DNA from: Bemisia tabaci | Taxonomy: Eukaryota > Arthropoda > Insecta > Hemiptera > Aleyrodidae | NCBI RefSeq assembly: GCF_918797505.1 | Contig: NC_092799.1 | Coordinates: 11,928,295 to 11,992,294 of the forward strand | Direction of reading: 5' to 3' | Length of the DNA: 64,000 bases | Part shown: in pieces, positions 42,969-55,100 of the stretch | Position numbering within the stretch: position 1 is the stretch's first letter | How the letters are laid out: the number at the start of each line of letters is the position of its first letter | The notes under the pieces: generated by a model | Told to the model about the DNA's origin: nothing | Databases searched by the model: none | What the model saw: the letters and a program-made list of their open reading frames with translations, nothing else | Program-made: the position numbers and the translations under genes

Positions 42969-45374
42969 ATGTTCCTCAAAAATGCCAAGAAAAAGTTGAT
43001 GGCAAAGAGGCAAATTTTTCAGTTAATCAAAAGGAAAAGTAAGTCGCCTATGTCTTGTCCACAACCTAGTGATGCGAAGTGGGAGAAAATGCATGCTAGC
43101 ATGAACCATGAGGGAAGAAATGAGCCAATCGACAAAAACCTGGGAAAGGACTCAAAAAATGAGCTACAAGCCCTTCAAAATCAGGGAGGCAACAAAATTG
43201 TCTCTGAAAAAGAGCTAGACATCAAGATTTACAATGAAAAACCTAAAAAAAATGACCAGTTTGACGAGGAACCCATCAGTAAATCGCCCAGTAAAATTAT
43301 AAATAAGTTAAGCGGCAGTAGTATCATAATTGTGTATGAAAATAGTTTAGGTACCAAAACTAGTTCCAGAACGAGTCAGCTTGAGGTCAAAGGGTCAGGT
43401 AGTAGTGTCAGAATTTTGTCCAACCTGGTGAACCACCGACACTGCAGTGGCGATGTAAGTTGCACTGGATTAAATCTCACCTCCAGCTCATCCAGTAAAA
43501 GTTTGGACGCAGAAATTAACAACAACCTCCAATCATCACCCAAAAAGCATGAGAAGAAGATTGTGATCCAGTGTTGTAGATCAAAAAAAGACAAGGACAA
43601 AGAAGGTAGACATGAGCGAAAGAAACAGAAAACAAGGATGAAACTAATACCGCCAGAAGAGTTATCAGAGCCGAAGTGTGTGAAAATTGTGAAAAAAGCT
43701 GTCACTAGTGACGCAGATTTGACGCAAGATCTGAGTAACATGATGACAGGGGGCAGATTAATGCAAACTTTGAACTCTTTCCTCGGGGCTGATCAATCTA
43801 ACTACGTCGAAATAATTCAGAGAGTGAACGGCTTGAAGCAGCACAAAATTTTGCTCTTTAAGCGTCAGATAGAAAAATGCAAGAAATGTAAGGAAGAAGA
43901 GTTTTGTGGGACTGTCAATTTAAAGCCAGAAAGTAACATTGTTAGATTAACCGTTAAAAGGACCGACAAAAATACTAAAAGAACCACGGAGGATTCCCCC
44001 CAAAAATCCACAGATTTTAATCCCTCACATTTATCCGAAAAAAACTATCTGACTGGTGATGCTAATGAATTTAAAACTAATGGAAGAAAACCTCTTCAAC
44101 TAAAAAACCTAATTTCTCGAGCCAGTGATATCAATGTTCTTCTGGCGTCAACCTTGAATGAGCTCACAGGAGGTCTAAATGCCCAAAGCAATTATACAAA
44201 ATCAGAAAGACACGAGAGCTCAAGTAACAATGCCTCAGCTGAGATCGTGGGAGGTATTTCTGACATCAAGGAGAGTGTCCATAACATTTGCTGTGAAAAA
44301 AGCATTGTACGAAACTCAGAATCAGACAGTAAAGTTAGTGTTCACTCTCATAAAAGTATTCTCAACTCGCATGATAAAAAATCAAAAGAAAATACAAAGC
44401 TTTGTGAAAGGGATAGTTCTGTGAATGTTGTGTGGTCATCTAAACCTGCTAATGACAAAATTTTCAAGAGATCTTCGCATGCGGAAGAGAATATGTTCAC
44501 GGGAACAAAAAATGGGCTTAATGAAACAGTTGTGTTCGGAGAGCTGCGGCAGAATTTGAGCAAGGGAGACAGCTTGGCAAAAGAAATTTTAGACACTGCA
44601 CCTTCGCCCAAAATATTGAAGTGCCCGAAAAGTGCATCAGGAACAGACAAGAACAGATCAACAAAAAAAAGTGAAGATGTCCTTACTGTCTCGCTTTTAA
44701 GTGCAGGAAATGGGTCTTTCCCAGGTTTAGAGGCTCCTGAGATATTTGTGGCTAACCATGTGCATTTGCCTAATTTACAAGACGACACTACTTTTTTACA
44801 GTTTTTTGACAAACAAGGGCTGCCAAAGATGGGAGAAAACAATTTTTTCTCTGATCCTTTGATGCAGAGCATGAAAACCGGATACTATAATTTGAAAAAA
44901 TCCTACGCAGCTTCAATTACCTTACAGAAACTGGCCAGTGTGGAGAGTTTTCAACAGGTAGCAGCGAGTCCAAAACATTCTAGTGTCTTAACCTCCATGA
45001 GGTCAAAGATGGACGTAAAAGAGGAAATTGTAAGTGTCACTACATCAGAGGAGAGTATGGTAAGCTCAGGTCAAAGTTTGAAGAAAACCTCGAGGCTCAT
45101 CGATGTAGAGAAACATTCCTATGTAGAGAAGAATAATGATTATTTAAAATTAGACTTCATGAATTTTAATTTCAACAAACATTTGGATACACTAATAGCC
45201 CCTACTCCAAAATGTTTCAAACATGGAAAGCAGCAAAAAGAACGGCTTGGAAGCGTTGAAGATGTGAAGAGAAAGAAAAAAGCTGCCTTTTGGGGTAGAA
45301 AATTTATTCATTTATCTGCCCCTCCCTGTAGAATGAAAAAATCAAACCACCGTCATTGTCATAAACTGGTTTAA
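42969..45374 (+). CDS. Orphan Lys/Ser-rich protein, 801 aa, single exon, unknown function
   Basis: One uninterrupted ATG-to-TAA frame of 2,406 nt, far longer than chance in this AT-rich DNA, so it is very likely coding. The N-terminus is strongly basic (FLKNAKKKLMAKRQIFQLIK, RKSKS). A second basic cluster (KKDKDKEGRHERKKQKTRMK, about residues 205-225) and a third near the C-terminus (KRKKKAAFWGRKF) look like nuclear localisation signals. The middle and C-terminal parts are Ser/Asn/Lys-rich and probably disordered. A helix-like block LTQDLSNMMTGGRLMQTLNS is followed by KCKKCKEEEFC, a possible small cysteine motif. No known domain was recognised. AATAAA at 45783-45788 may end the transcript. 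It could be a fast-evolving nuclear protein. Confidence 0.75.
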   Translation: MFLKNAKKKLMAKRQIFQLIKRKSKSPMSCPQPSDAKWEKMHASMNHEGRNEPIDKNLGKDSKNELQALQNQGGNKIVSEKELDIKIYNEKPKKNDQFDEEPISKSPSKIINKLSGSSIIIVYENSLGTKTSSRTSQLEVKGSGSSVRILSNLVNHRHCSGDVSCTGLNLTSSSSSKSLDAEINNNLQSSPKKHEKKIVIQCCRSKKDKDKEGRHERKKQKTRMKLIPPEELSEPKCVKIVKKAVTSDADLTQDLSNMMTGGRLMQTLNSFLGADQSNYVEIIQRVNGLKQHKILLFKRQIEKCKKCKEEEFCGTVNLKPESNIVRLTVKRTDKNTKRTTEDSPQKSTDFNPSHLSEKNYLTGDANEFKTNGRKPLQLKNLISRASDINVLLASTLNELTGGLNAQSNYTKSERHESSSNNASAEIVGGISDIKESVHNICCEKSIVRNSESDSKVSVHSHKSILNSHDKKSKENTKLCERDSSVNVVWSSKPANDKIFKRSSHAEENMFTGTKNGLNETVVFGELRQNLSKGDSLAKEILDTAPSPKILKCPKSASGTDKNRSTKKSEDVLTVSLLSAGNGSFPGLEAPEIFVANHVHLPNLQDDTTFLQFFDKQGLPKMGENNFFSDPLMQSMKTGYYNLKKSYAASITLQKLASVESFQQVAASPKHSSVLTSMRSKMDVKEEIVSVTTSEESMVSSGQSLKKTSRLIDVEKHSYVEKNNDYLKLDFMNFNFNKHLDTLIAPTPKCFKHGKQQKERLGSVEDVKRKKKAAFWGRKFIHLSAPPCRMKKSNHRHCHKLV

Positions 45375-46238
45375 ATGCTCTTGTCTAAATACCCTAGGCT
45401 GCAAGCAAATCACGAAAGAAGAATTAAAAAAATGATAAAGCTAAGTCTGTGTTAATTTGTTTTTTGTTCCTCAGCAACCTAAAATCCTATTTATGTAATC
45501 AACTTAATAGATTTCATAGTAAATTTCAGTAAAACTCAAATTTGAGGACTTGGATGCAAACACAACACATCTCTGTTACGGCGTTTTAGAATTGACACCA
45601 ATATGTTTTTCCTCTTTTTTTGTGTGAAAAAACTACTGAATAACTGAACTTGAGATTTATGCTCAAGGTATTCATTAAATAGATAGTATTCAGCAAAAAG
45701 GAACCAGTGTAATTACAATGTTTTAAAAGTCATACAACTTCTTATTTTCTTATAAAAATGCTTAATATACGCACTGTATTAAAATAAAAGCAATTAGTTT
45801 CCTTTGAAATCAATACATTTTTGGTCGGAAGCAAAAACTACTTGCTATTCTGGAAGATAATTTGGATAATTATGAAGAAGCAACATTTTTACAACACTGT
45901 AATTATGCTGGTTCTTTTCTACTAAATGTGATACAAATTATGAAGAATATAAAGTCAAATTAGCACTCTCCTTCAAGCATTTTTTTCTCTGTTAAGACAC
46001 AAAATGTCAAAGAAAAATCTGAAATACTGAAACCAAGAAGTGCCGTTTTTGCTCACTAGTTATTAATTCCAATATTATCGCCGCTACGTAGAGGAATATT
46101 TTACAAACATTTTTTAATCAAAACATCTGAAAATGTTTAACTGGATTGAAGTCATGACAGTTTGAGTGGGGAAAAAAACTAATTTCGAGAAGAAGCTAAT
46201 TTAAATTTTTATTTGTCCTATTCAGGGCTGTAAATTGT
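45375..46238. other. 3' flank of the 801-aa gene, non-coding
   Basis: AT-rich and without a supported ORF. It contains the AATAAA at 45783-45788 and no recognised repeat. Confidence 0.4.
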
Positions 46239-46645
46239 TGAATTGGACCACATTTTGCAATTAGGAAGCACAAATTCTGGCTCAGTTTAGAAACAGATTA
46301 TCGACGGTGTAAGTCGGCAATCACATAACTCGGTTTGCGACGTCTCAGACTTCCTGTCATTCTTTATTTTTTAAGCGGCGAAAACTACTCAACGGCAATT
46401 CTTTAAAGCTGCCGTGATTTTTCTTCTCTGTGGGAAGAAAATTCTGCGTAAACTTTAAGAAATGATGTCAACGTGTTCTCCTTTAAAAAAATAACTTAGG
46501 GACAGCGATTTTCAGACATCCCAAACGAGATATGTGATTGCGGACTTACGCCGACAATATGTACCATCAGTTCCCCTTTGCATGTAAAGGTTTTTATGGA
46601 TGAGCCAGAAACTGTAGCTCCTAATTTCAAATTGTAGTCCAATTA
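46239..46645. mobile_element. Palindromic MITE (TTGGACCACATTTTGCAATT family) with a second MITE nested inside
   Basis: The outer arms are GAATTGGACCACATTTTGCA and a matching inverted end to about 46,645. An inner pair (about 46,308-46,335 and 46,535-46,561) has CGACGGTGTAAGTCGGCAAT against ATTGCGGACTTACGCCGAC. The inner element interrupts the outer one. Both are non-coding. Confidence 0.7.
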
Positions 46646-48534
46646 TTGTGTTACTTTGCCCTCTTTCCCAGCACATAGGGGAACTGTAGTGCTTTCAACT
46701 TATTCTCAAGGATGCAAGAGTTGTTTTTTTTTTTTTTTTTTTTTTTTCATTGAAAACTCAAATTCATTTTTTCAACTGACCTTCACAAAACTTTTCTCTG
46801 ATTAATGTGCCTCAGTGCTGTATAGTCCCTTTAAACTTTAACTCGTGCACTTCCACAAATAAATTCAAGTATTTTTTACATGTCAAATTTTTTCTACAGG
46901 ACACCTGAAGCATCATTGCCTGCATGGAGCGGAGGCAAGAACCTTGATTGAGTTGCCCCAGTATTTCTTTCTTACATTTTTTTTTTTCTTCCTCTTTTTT
47001 TGAAGACAATTGAATTAATTTTCCTGGAATTTCTTGTAACTCTCCTTTATCTTCGTGAGAAAAAACTCTAACATTTTCAGACTTTTTGCAATAGTCCTCC
47101 TAAATAAAATGAAATATTCATAGAAATACTGGAACAGCGCTAAGCAAGGTAATGGTAGGCAAGGTATGTTTATCCCCGCATCCAGGATGCGATGAAGTCT
47201 AATGGAGGGGTGTAAAAAGTTCAGGATCACAAATTAAGTTTAAAAGAAAGTTCTCAGGATTGTCAAAATAGCTTGGATGCAATCCAACAGATTAATAATT
47301 CCTATAAATGAAATTGAGTCAAATAGGAAGTCACCTATCTTGCAAATAAATTTTGCTCTATGAATAGAGATTTCCTCTCCAGTAAACATGGAAATAAATG
47401 AACGGTCTGTGTTAATATCAGAAAGATTTTAAAGGCTTAGGGGTATAATTTTATCAGAATCAAAAGATTTACACGTTTATATCAGTCGTTTAGTTTTTAA
47501 AGCATAACTAACCCATCAACATACTCAATTTGGAATTTTTGAATAATGCAAACAGATTTTGCTGTCAGAGAAAAAACAATTTTTTAAAAAAAAATTAATA
47601 AATTAACTCCTCTCCAATTACTTTTAAAGTTGAGCAGACTTTTCATTTCATTGGGCAGTCAAAGCACCACAAATTAAACCAATTCTAGTTCAAGGAGGCA
47701 TGTTCTAACTTTTTCTCGGGTGAAATGTCGCGAAATTGTATTTAGTCCTATTTTCCTTTTTACGGAAAAAACAAGCATGGTCCCGGATTCTAAATCGTAG
47801 CTATTCGGATAGTTATTTTTGCATTTTACGGTGAAAATTAAACGGGAGTCATGAATAATGACGCATCGTCTAAGTGTCGCAGCGATTTAAGCGTGCGTCC
47901 TACCCTTCAGGGCTGCCAGGCGGTCAAGACATCTTCGCAGTTTGACGCGCCTTCAATCCGGCGAAACTGCAACCTGCTTATAGCCGTGGTCGAATAGTTG
48001 TATGTCCACGCCTGCCGTAAACGAACTCAAATATCGATGGTTCCACGCGAAAAGGAGCTTATTTCCCTCGATTGCAACGTTGCAAACCACAGTTTATGCT
48101 ACAATTTTAATCAATATTTTTGAAAAGTCATCGCACGGATGCCCTGAAAAATTTACATTAATTTTAAGAACGCGATTAATTGAAATCACGCGGAAAAAGG
48201 ACCTTTATCTTCGATTCCTCCGATTATACTTCTCTCCTTTAAAATCAAGTTTTGAAATGAGCAGACTTCTAATCACATGGGAACTGAAGCCTGAAGCATC
48301 AAAAACTTAAGGAATACAATGAGTTCACGCTTCACGCCTGCGCGCCTTCAATTTTGCAGATGCAACACGGAAGTCCATCGAACACGAACAGTTGTATGTC
48401 TATGCCGTTACCTCCGCGCTTCCTCTCCTTTACTCTATCCATATTAACCCGCGAGCATCAAAATGAAATTATTTTATGAAAAAAAATTAATGAATAAAAT
48501 TTAGAAAATATTGATGAAGTAGCTAGCATTATGC
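46646..48534. other. Intergenic, no supported gene
   Basis: It contains a poly-T tract (about 46,722-46,747) and AT-rich sequence. Copies of a dispersed motif (GCGCCTTCAAT then GAATAGTTGTATGTC) lie at about 47,949-48,008 and 48,345-48,400. The small open frames have no recognisable content. Confidence 0.4.
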
Positions 48535-48960
48535 ATTTATACAGAAAATGGAAATTGAGTGTCACTATTTACCGAAGAAAATAGGTCTGTATCCTGTCTA
48601 CAAAATGGATCTATTTTCCGTCTAGAAAAGTGATAGGGCTGTTTTCGTTAGAAAAAATATTCAAAAACTTGATGGAATATAGAGAAAAATTTGATTTTTT
48701 TTCTATCTATTTCTTAGAAATTTAAAATTCAGGAAATAGATAGAAAAAACACAAAATGTAGACAGCAAAATTGTCTGTTTTCCTTGTATTTAGTGTCCAG
48801 AACATAGACAGAAAATATAAGTTTTTTAATAATTTTCCTACTTCTATTTGATACATCTATTTTCTTTCCATTTTCTCTCTATTTTATTTTTCTATCTAGA
48901 ATATAGACAATTTCTAAATTAGTGCTGGATAGAAAATAGAGCCCCATGCTACTTGGGAAG
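48535..48960. mobile_element. Palindromic AT-rich MITE-like element
   Basis: Words such as TCTATTTTCC, GGAAATAGATAG, CTATCTAGAATATAGACA and ATAGAAAATAGA recur in opposite orientations across the interval. This suggests an eroded palindrome. Borders are approximate. Confidence 0.45.
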
Positions 48961-49713
48961 TTGGTTTTGTTTGTCTAATTTGAAGTGGTCGTTTCAAGGG
49001 CTACGTGAGCAACACAACCAAAGATATAGAAATACGTAAATCGGGCCTTGAATTTTAGTTTTTCTCCCGAACCCGAACTTACAACATAGAGCCGAGTATT
49101 GCGGGTCCACGCCTCACGTCATCGCGCCTTCAATTTTTTTTAATACAACACGGACATCCATCAAGCACGAATAGTTGTATCTTTACGCTGTCAACCCGAA
49201 GTGCCTCTTATCTTTGGAATTTGAGAAAAGTGAAGGTTCAGTCCGCTCGAAATATGCTTTGATGTGTCCAAATCAACGAATATTTTGAAAGAGAAAGAAA
49301 AGATTAAAAACATTTTTAAAGGTCTTACAAGCGCTCTGAAGGGTGCACGTCAAGAAATTCAGGGCGTCAGGGTTTTGGCGAGAGTTATGTCGTGTCAGGG
49401 AATTTGTTTTTGACGACTACCCCTAGAAATCCCAAGCCGGGTCAAATTTACCCGACTTTCTCTTAGGGGAGTTACATATGACAGATAAAGGGGAGGGGGT
49501 TAGAAAGTGCCAGAAAGTTACCAAACAAGTGAAATTTTTCTTTAAAAAAAAAATATTTCTTACCCTCAAAAACATACAAATAATAATAAAGACTTCACTT
49601 CTAAAACCATTACAATCATGCGTCTAGTTACAAATGTCCAAGAAAAACTAAGGAACGAAAATGGAAGGTTTTGACGACGTAAAGAAATCGATTCCTGAGA
49701 TGCTCTATTTAAA

Positions 49714-49763
<50 letters not shown>

Positions 49764-50829
49764 TACGTGTCCAAGACATGCATCTCTGTTTTCCAGGCAT
49801 ATTCGTAAAGCTTATTCCTTTTCTATGCCATATCGTTCCCTCTCGTAGCAGTTTGAAAGAATGACTCTGCAAACAATCAATATTTGCTTCTCCCTCATAC
49901 TGCAAATAAACAGCAAATATTTACCTACCATGAAACCTGCTCCGTTCCATGCAAGTCTCGGTTGTCAAACATGACAGAAGGCACCAATTTTTCAAACTTA
50001 GACTCAAATGAAACTAAGTACCTACCTATTCGAGCATCAAAGCATAATAAAGCAAATTCGATGAAACAAGTAGAAAAATTGTTTTTCAAAAACACGGGAA
50101 CTTTCCCCCTAAAATTTTACGGAGAATACGTTATCCTTGGTGCAGTTAATATAAGTCCGTGTAGGTACTGTGGGTGTACATTTTGAAAACAAATATTTAC
50201 AACTTTTCTATGGAGATTTGGCATCTTTTGAATGCTGGCGCGGCGTTTTTCTTCAGTACAACAGAATAAATTAGTGAGTTCAAGAGAGTAGGTAAAGTAG
50301 GAGGCTTGAAAAATTTTAAGTAACTCAAATCCTACATCGATGACATCCAATAAAGTGATCATGAATTAGTGGACCTTGATTGCTAATTACGGTTAATCGC
50401 AAGAAAAGTTTAAAAATGTCACCTCTGCGAACAAAAAGGGTGAAAAAACGTCACCACTTGAGGTAGAAGCTGCTTTTGGCACCCGCTATCCATAATGTTT
50501 GCATTGAGGGTTGCATACCCATACAGGGAAAACTAAGACATGGACACTAGTGCAGAAGTCTTCTTTCGAACCGGTGTCGAGACGTTTCTCCGGGGTGCAT
50601 CCTGTTCGAACGTTTCCTAGAATGAATCTCCGTCCATTCTCCACCGTCTTACTTTTGGATTTTTTTGTGAATGTGATTAGTTGGCCAATTACGCTCTTGA
50701 CTGATGTGCTCCGACAAAGCAACACTCACCACGTGAGCATATTCTCCTGCCTCGAGTATGGTAAAGTACTTTTCCAATGCCTCTGATAAACGGAAAGTAT
50801 ACGGGTGGTTTCACGATAACTGGAATAGT
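48961..50829. other. Intergenic, no supported gene
   Basis: It holds another copy of the dispersed GCGCCTTCAATTTT / CACGAATAGTTGTAT motif (about 49,127-49,183) and a pure T run of about 45 nt (about 49,717-49,762). The open frames here are short and unremarkable. Confidence 0.4.
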
Positions 50830-51190
50830 TGTGTCGCCGTAACAGACAACACATTTTTAGGTCATATTTTCAGTAGTAATGGTAATCACTCGATTTTTTT
50901 CATTAATCTACATAGGGTTACGTATTGTAACGCCTTCCAAAGATTTATCGCTCTACTTTTCAATTTTAATTTATAAATGACCGAAAATGTGCTGTCTGTT
51001 ACGCTGACTTTTTACCGCGTAACAGACAGCATATTTTCGGGATTTTACATTATCTCAATTGAGCAGAGAGCAATAAATCATTAGAAAGCGTTATAATACG
51101 TAACCCTTAGAAGGTTAATGCGAAAAAATTCGAGTGATTATCACTTCTACTGATTCTCTGGCGTAAGGGCGTTACGTCAGAGGGGCTACG
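50830..51190. mobile_element. Long palindromic MITE centred near 51,005
   Basis: The arms pair across the centre: AAAATGTGCTGTCTGTTACG with CGTAACAGACAGCATATTTT. Further out, ATCACTCGATTTTTTTCATT and GGGTTACGTATTGTAACGCC pair with the right arm near 51,100-51,140. It is non-coding, with approximate outer borders. Confidence 0.75.
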
Positions 51191-51444
51191 GAACATAGAG
51201 GTATCCCAAGTAGCACAGATTACAATAAAGAAAATACATTTTGAAATTATCGCTATTATTGTATCGGAGTGTTGTGTTGTGTATGTTGTCTCATACCTGT
51301 CTCTCAATGCCTGTCATTCTTAATATGTAGGAGCGTCTTCAATTTCCTATGATACTGTGCAACACTTCCCTTGTGATCAGTGGCACGAGGCGCGCCGCGC
51401 CGTTGCACGCTGCGGCGAGGTGGGCGGCCGGCCAGCGCATTGTC

Positions 51445-51511
51445 GCCTACAAACCTAAGGGGATACTTCAAGCATTGCGCAGTGCGTGAAGTATCCCCTT
51501 AGGTTTGTAGG
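51445..51511. repeat. Hairpin repeat, copy 2
   Basis: The arms carry GCCTACAAACCTAAGGGGAT and its complement around CATTGCGCAGTGCG. The flanks (about 51,390-51,570) are GC-rich. Related to 4,931 and 63,183. Confidence 0.85.
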
Positions 51512-51569
51512 TGCCAGTGTGCGTTTTGCGCTGGCACGGATGATAGCACGTCGTTCCGCTCTGTGTTTG

Positions 51570-52122
51570 GCACTAATATTTAAACTCGCGGAGGCAGTGT
51601 TTTTTAACTCATGATTTCGAAATGTTTAGGATAGAAATAAAACAAAATATTCACCAACGACAATTTGAAAATATGAATGAAAAGAAAGAAGTAACATTTG
51701 ATTTAAGAAATTAAGCACCATAACAACACCTCCTTCTATCTCAATATTCCTCTTTCGATATTTTCAATATAATTTTACTTAGGAACTGAAATATAATGCT
51801 TGGACCAAGTCGCCATTGCTTATTTTACGCGTGGAAGTAACTAATGGACAAAACAGGTGCGCGGACAAAAAATCGTTGACAGAATGTCCTGAAACCATTA
51901 TTTCAACATGTTTGTTGCACCGTGCTGTCCGGAACGTGACTTTTTGAAAAAGTAGGATAACATGACTTGTTCATAGCAACATTTGTCTCGAAGTGAACAT
52001 TGCAAATCATTTGACTAGAAATTCAAGTATCGACCTCCATCGTGAGTTTCAATTTGTTTACGAGTCATAAAACCAAATGCAGTATGTAGCTTTCAATTTG
52101 ACCTGAGTCCGCTTTTCTTGAG
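51570..52122. other. Upstream of the first visible receptor exon
   Basis: AT-rich and non-coding. It may be intron or promoter of the ionotropic receptor gene, since no start exon could be assigned. Confidence 0.35.
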
Positions 52123-55100
52123 GTTAGATAAATGTTGCTTGCCCTCTTTATTCTCTGCAAATCGCTACCATTTCTTTAATGATAAGAAAATTATAACACG
52201 ACAAGAAATTCAAAATGTCATAATTATCAAGAAATTGCCAGTAAACAAAATATCAGCACCCGTTCCATATAACTGCATCCAGTTTACCCTCGTTAGTACG
52301 CAGCACTCGTATTGTTCCGCAGAATCGAAGGAATGGCTAAAATACATTTCTACGAACGAAGATTTTTCCGCGATGTCTGTCATTTCACCGCACCGCAACC
52401 TTGAACTGATGCAAGCGGAGGAAAATTCACGAAATTGGCATGGGTTCATCGTCAATTTTGACTGTGAGCAAAATCAACGACTTCTTCAACACGTAAGATG
52501 CATCTCAAACTACTGATTGTAAACTTATTTCCTTTGAGAATCAGCAAGACATAGAAAAAGAACGACGTGTTTAAGGTGATTTCAAGTGATGTTGGACGAT
52601 GTCCGCCACCGGATTGCGTTGTTACACGGTCTGAAGTATTTGAGAATCAATAATTAACACACAGTCTTTTTTAATACCAGGAATTCATTCGTAACATGTA
52701 GTTGCATTATACTGAGAAGTATGCTGTATCAATTGGACGTATTTCTATCAAACGGACCTGAGCGCCATAGGGTGAGGAAGGTAGAGGGGGGCTTGGATTG
52801 GCGGCGAAATCGGGCGTCCGGTTGATTCCGTCCTATACTCGCAATGCTTTTCCATGGCGCTTAGGTCCGTTTGACAGAACGCGCTATCTGGCATTCTAAA
52901 TTCCTCAAAAGGAACTCAAATTGGCGCTTAGTTCCGTTTGATAGAAATACGTCCAATTGTATGAAGATGTACCAATGATTTACATCAGGAACTTTCATAA
53001 CAGACGTTGCTCATTAACTTAGTGTGCAAGAGAGAGGTGTTAAAACGCTATCTACAACAAATTTCTTGCCAGGAGTGATAAATCAACCAGCAACCACCGA
53101 TAAAGAGGGAAGGGTGCGGTGAGCCCTTATAAACTACGCATGCATAAAGAAATAAGTAAAGAAGTTTGAGTTTTTCAAGTCCAGTGGGAATTTTATTTAG
53201 TTTGACTTAACCAAATTAGGACAGAAATGGCGTTATACCTTTAATCCTGATTTCAGATCCCCGCAAACCTTTTCAGAAGCACAAGATACAAATGGCTCAT
53301 TTGGAGTCTCGGTGATGATCTGGTCGATGAAATCGGTCGTTTTGGTCTGAACTTAACTTTTGAGAGTGACGTAAAGCTAATTCTAGCCAATAACGGAACT
53401 TCCTTGATCCATGATGTTTTCAAGTTCGACCCTTCTTGGCCACTCAATGCCACTATTTTCGGTTGGTGGAACGAAGTGTCTGGCTTAGTGGTGCGAAACG
53501 ATCAGCCTAAATCAGAAAACCGGAAGAATATGCACGGATTGGTTATTTCTGCCGGTTTAGCGGTAGGAGTTTTCCTTTAATTTTAATTTCTTGTATTCGG
53601 TATTTTGATTATTTTGAAGGTGGTTTTACATGAGCATATTTCCACTTATCTCGTTTGTGGCGGTGTTTAAATAAAAATTTCCTCTTACGTCTTATTTTTT
53701 TGAAGGAGAACAAATCGATATTGATGTTTCAAAAGAGGTTTCTTTGCACAGAGGGGATGGATGAAAAACGTTTTCTAAAATTGACGTTAAGGAATTTTTC
53801 ATTTAAAATATCGAATATGACGGGAAGTCTTGCAACGTCGCAAACCGAGATACGTGATCTGATACTTTCACCAGGGCCAGATTAGCGCTCAGGGGATGGG
53901 GGTTCTGGCGGACATAAGGAGTCCGCACATTTGCGGATTGCATACTCTCCAAATAGAAGGCAGTTCATAGGTTCCCCAGAAAACGAATCTCCTTTAAGGC
54001 TACGACTTTCCTACCGTCCCAGACCCCACGGTCATCTTATTCAAGGGTAGTTAAAATATTAAAATAGTCCTCAAATTATGGATGCCACAAATAGTATGTA
54101 TTTTCATGGTATATGAAAATGAACTTAATGCCTAATTATAAAGTTAGTAGACTGTAGATTTTTCCGAGGAGACAGCTACTTGATCTATGATTTTCGTATA
54201 CACAGGGTGGGCAGTCTCTATGGGCGGAACTAGGAACTCTTGGGGGGGGGGGGGGCAGAAGGGTACCTACCTCATCAAATTGTAGGGAAATATTCTTGAG
54301 AGAGGGGGAAGACTTTAAAAAAATATCTGAAAATTCTCTAAAATTGATGTTTCAGCTCATAAATAAACACAAATCAAAATTCAGGGGACATTTTTGCCTA
54401 CCCTACCCAATTAACCCCTCTGCAGAATGCTAATGAACATATGACAATTATTCCGATACCTAGAGACCTAGACTGACCCAATTTGAATGAAAAGACTAGT
54501 GCGGATGACATAAAAACCTTGTTTTATCGAAATAAAAAGATGAATGGTTTTTCAGTTGTCCTCTTAAAATGGCTTACGTACCGCCCGTGATTTTGAACAA
54601 CGTAAAACATCCTTTATTACTGAATTCTAATTATTTATTCGTTATTTCCTGTATTAATATTTACTATTTATTTAATATTGCTTTTCTTTTTTTACTGTTT
54701 TTATTCCTCCCACTTCTTTACTGCGCAAGTTACCTGAATTGGGCACAGTAGGGGAGGACGTATACAGAAACCATCATTTTCTTCAGAGTAAAGACTACTA
54801 TGGAAGGCGAGACTATGATCTGTGGTCGCTGATTGCAGAAATGCATAATATAACGTAAGTTTGAACCTCTCTGGGAAGACAGGCATATGTGGCGTTTGGG
54901 TGTCGTAGAACGCCAGAGTGCGTTATAAAGCGACTTTATATATATATAAGTTTGAACCTTACTGTAAAAGCAAGCATATACATCTTGTAAACTATGTGCA
55001 CGCGTCTCTGACTGAAGGCGCCGCGCAAGGTTAGTGCCTCTGCTACCGCTATAAAATTTGCACACTTGTTATAAATTTAGAATTGGTCTCGAGTGACAGG

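Noticed and set aside
43376..44872. Minus-strand ORFs of 121 and 174 codons inside the 801-aa gene
   Set aside because: They are shadows of the long plus-strand frame and have no independent support.
49705..49905. Minus-strand ORF ending in a long Lys run
   Set aside because: The Lys run is a poly-T homopolymer read on the other strand.
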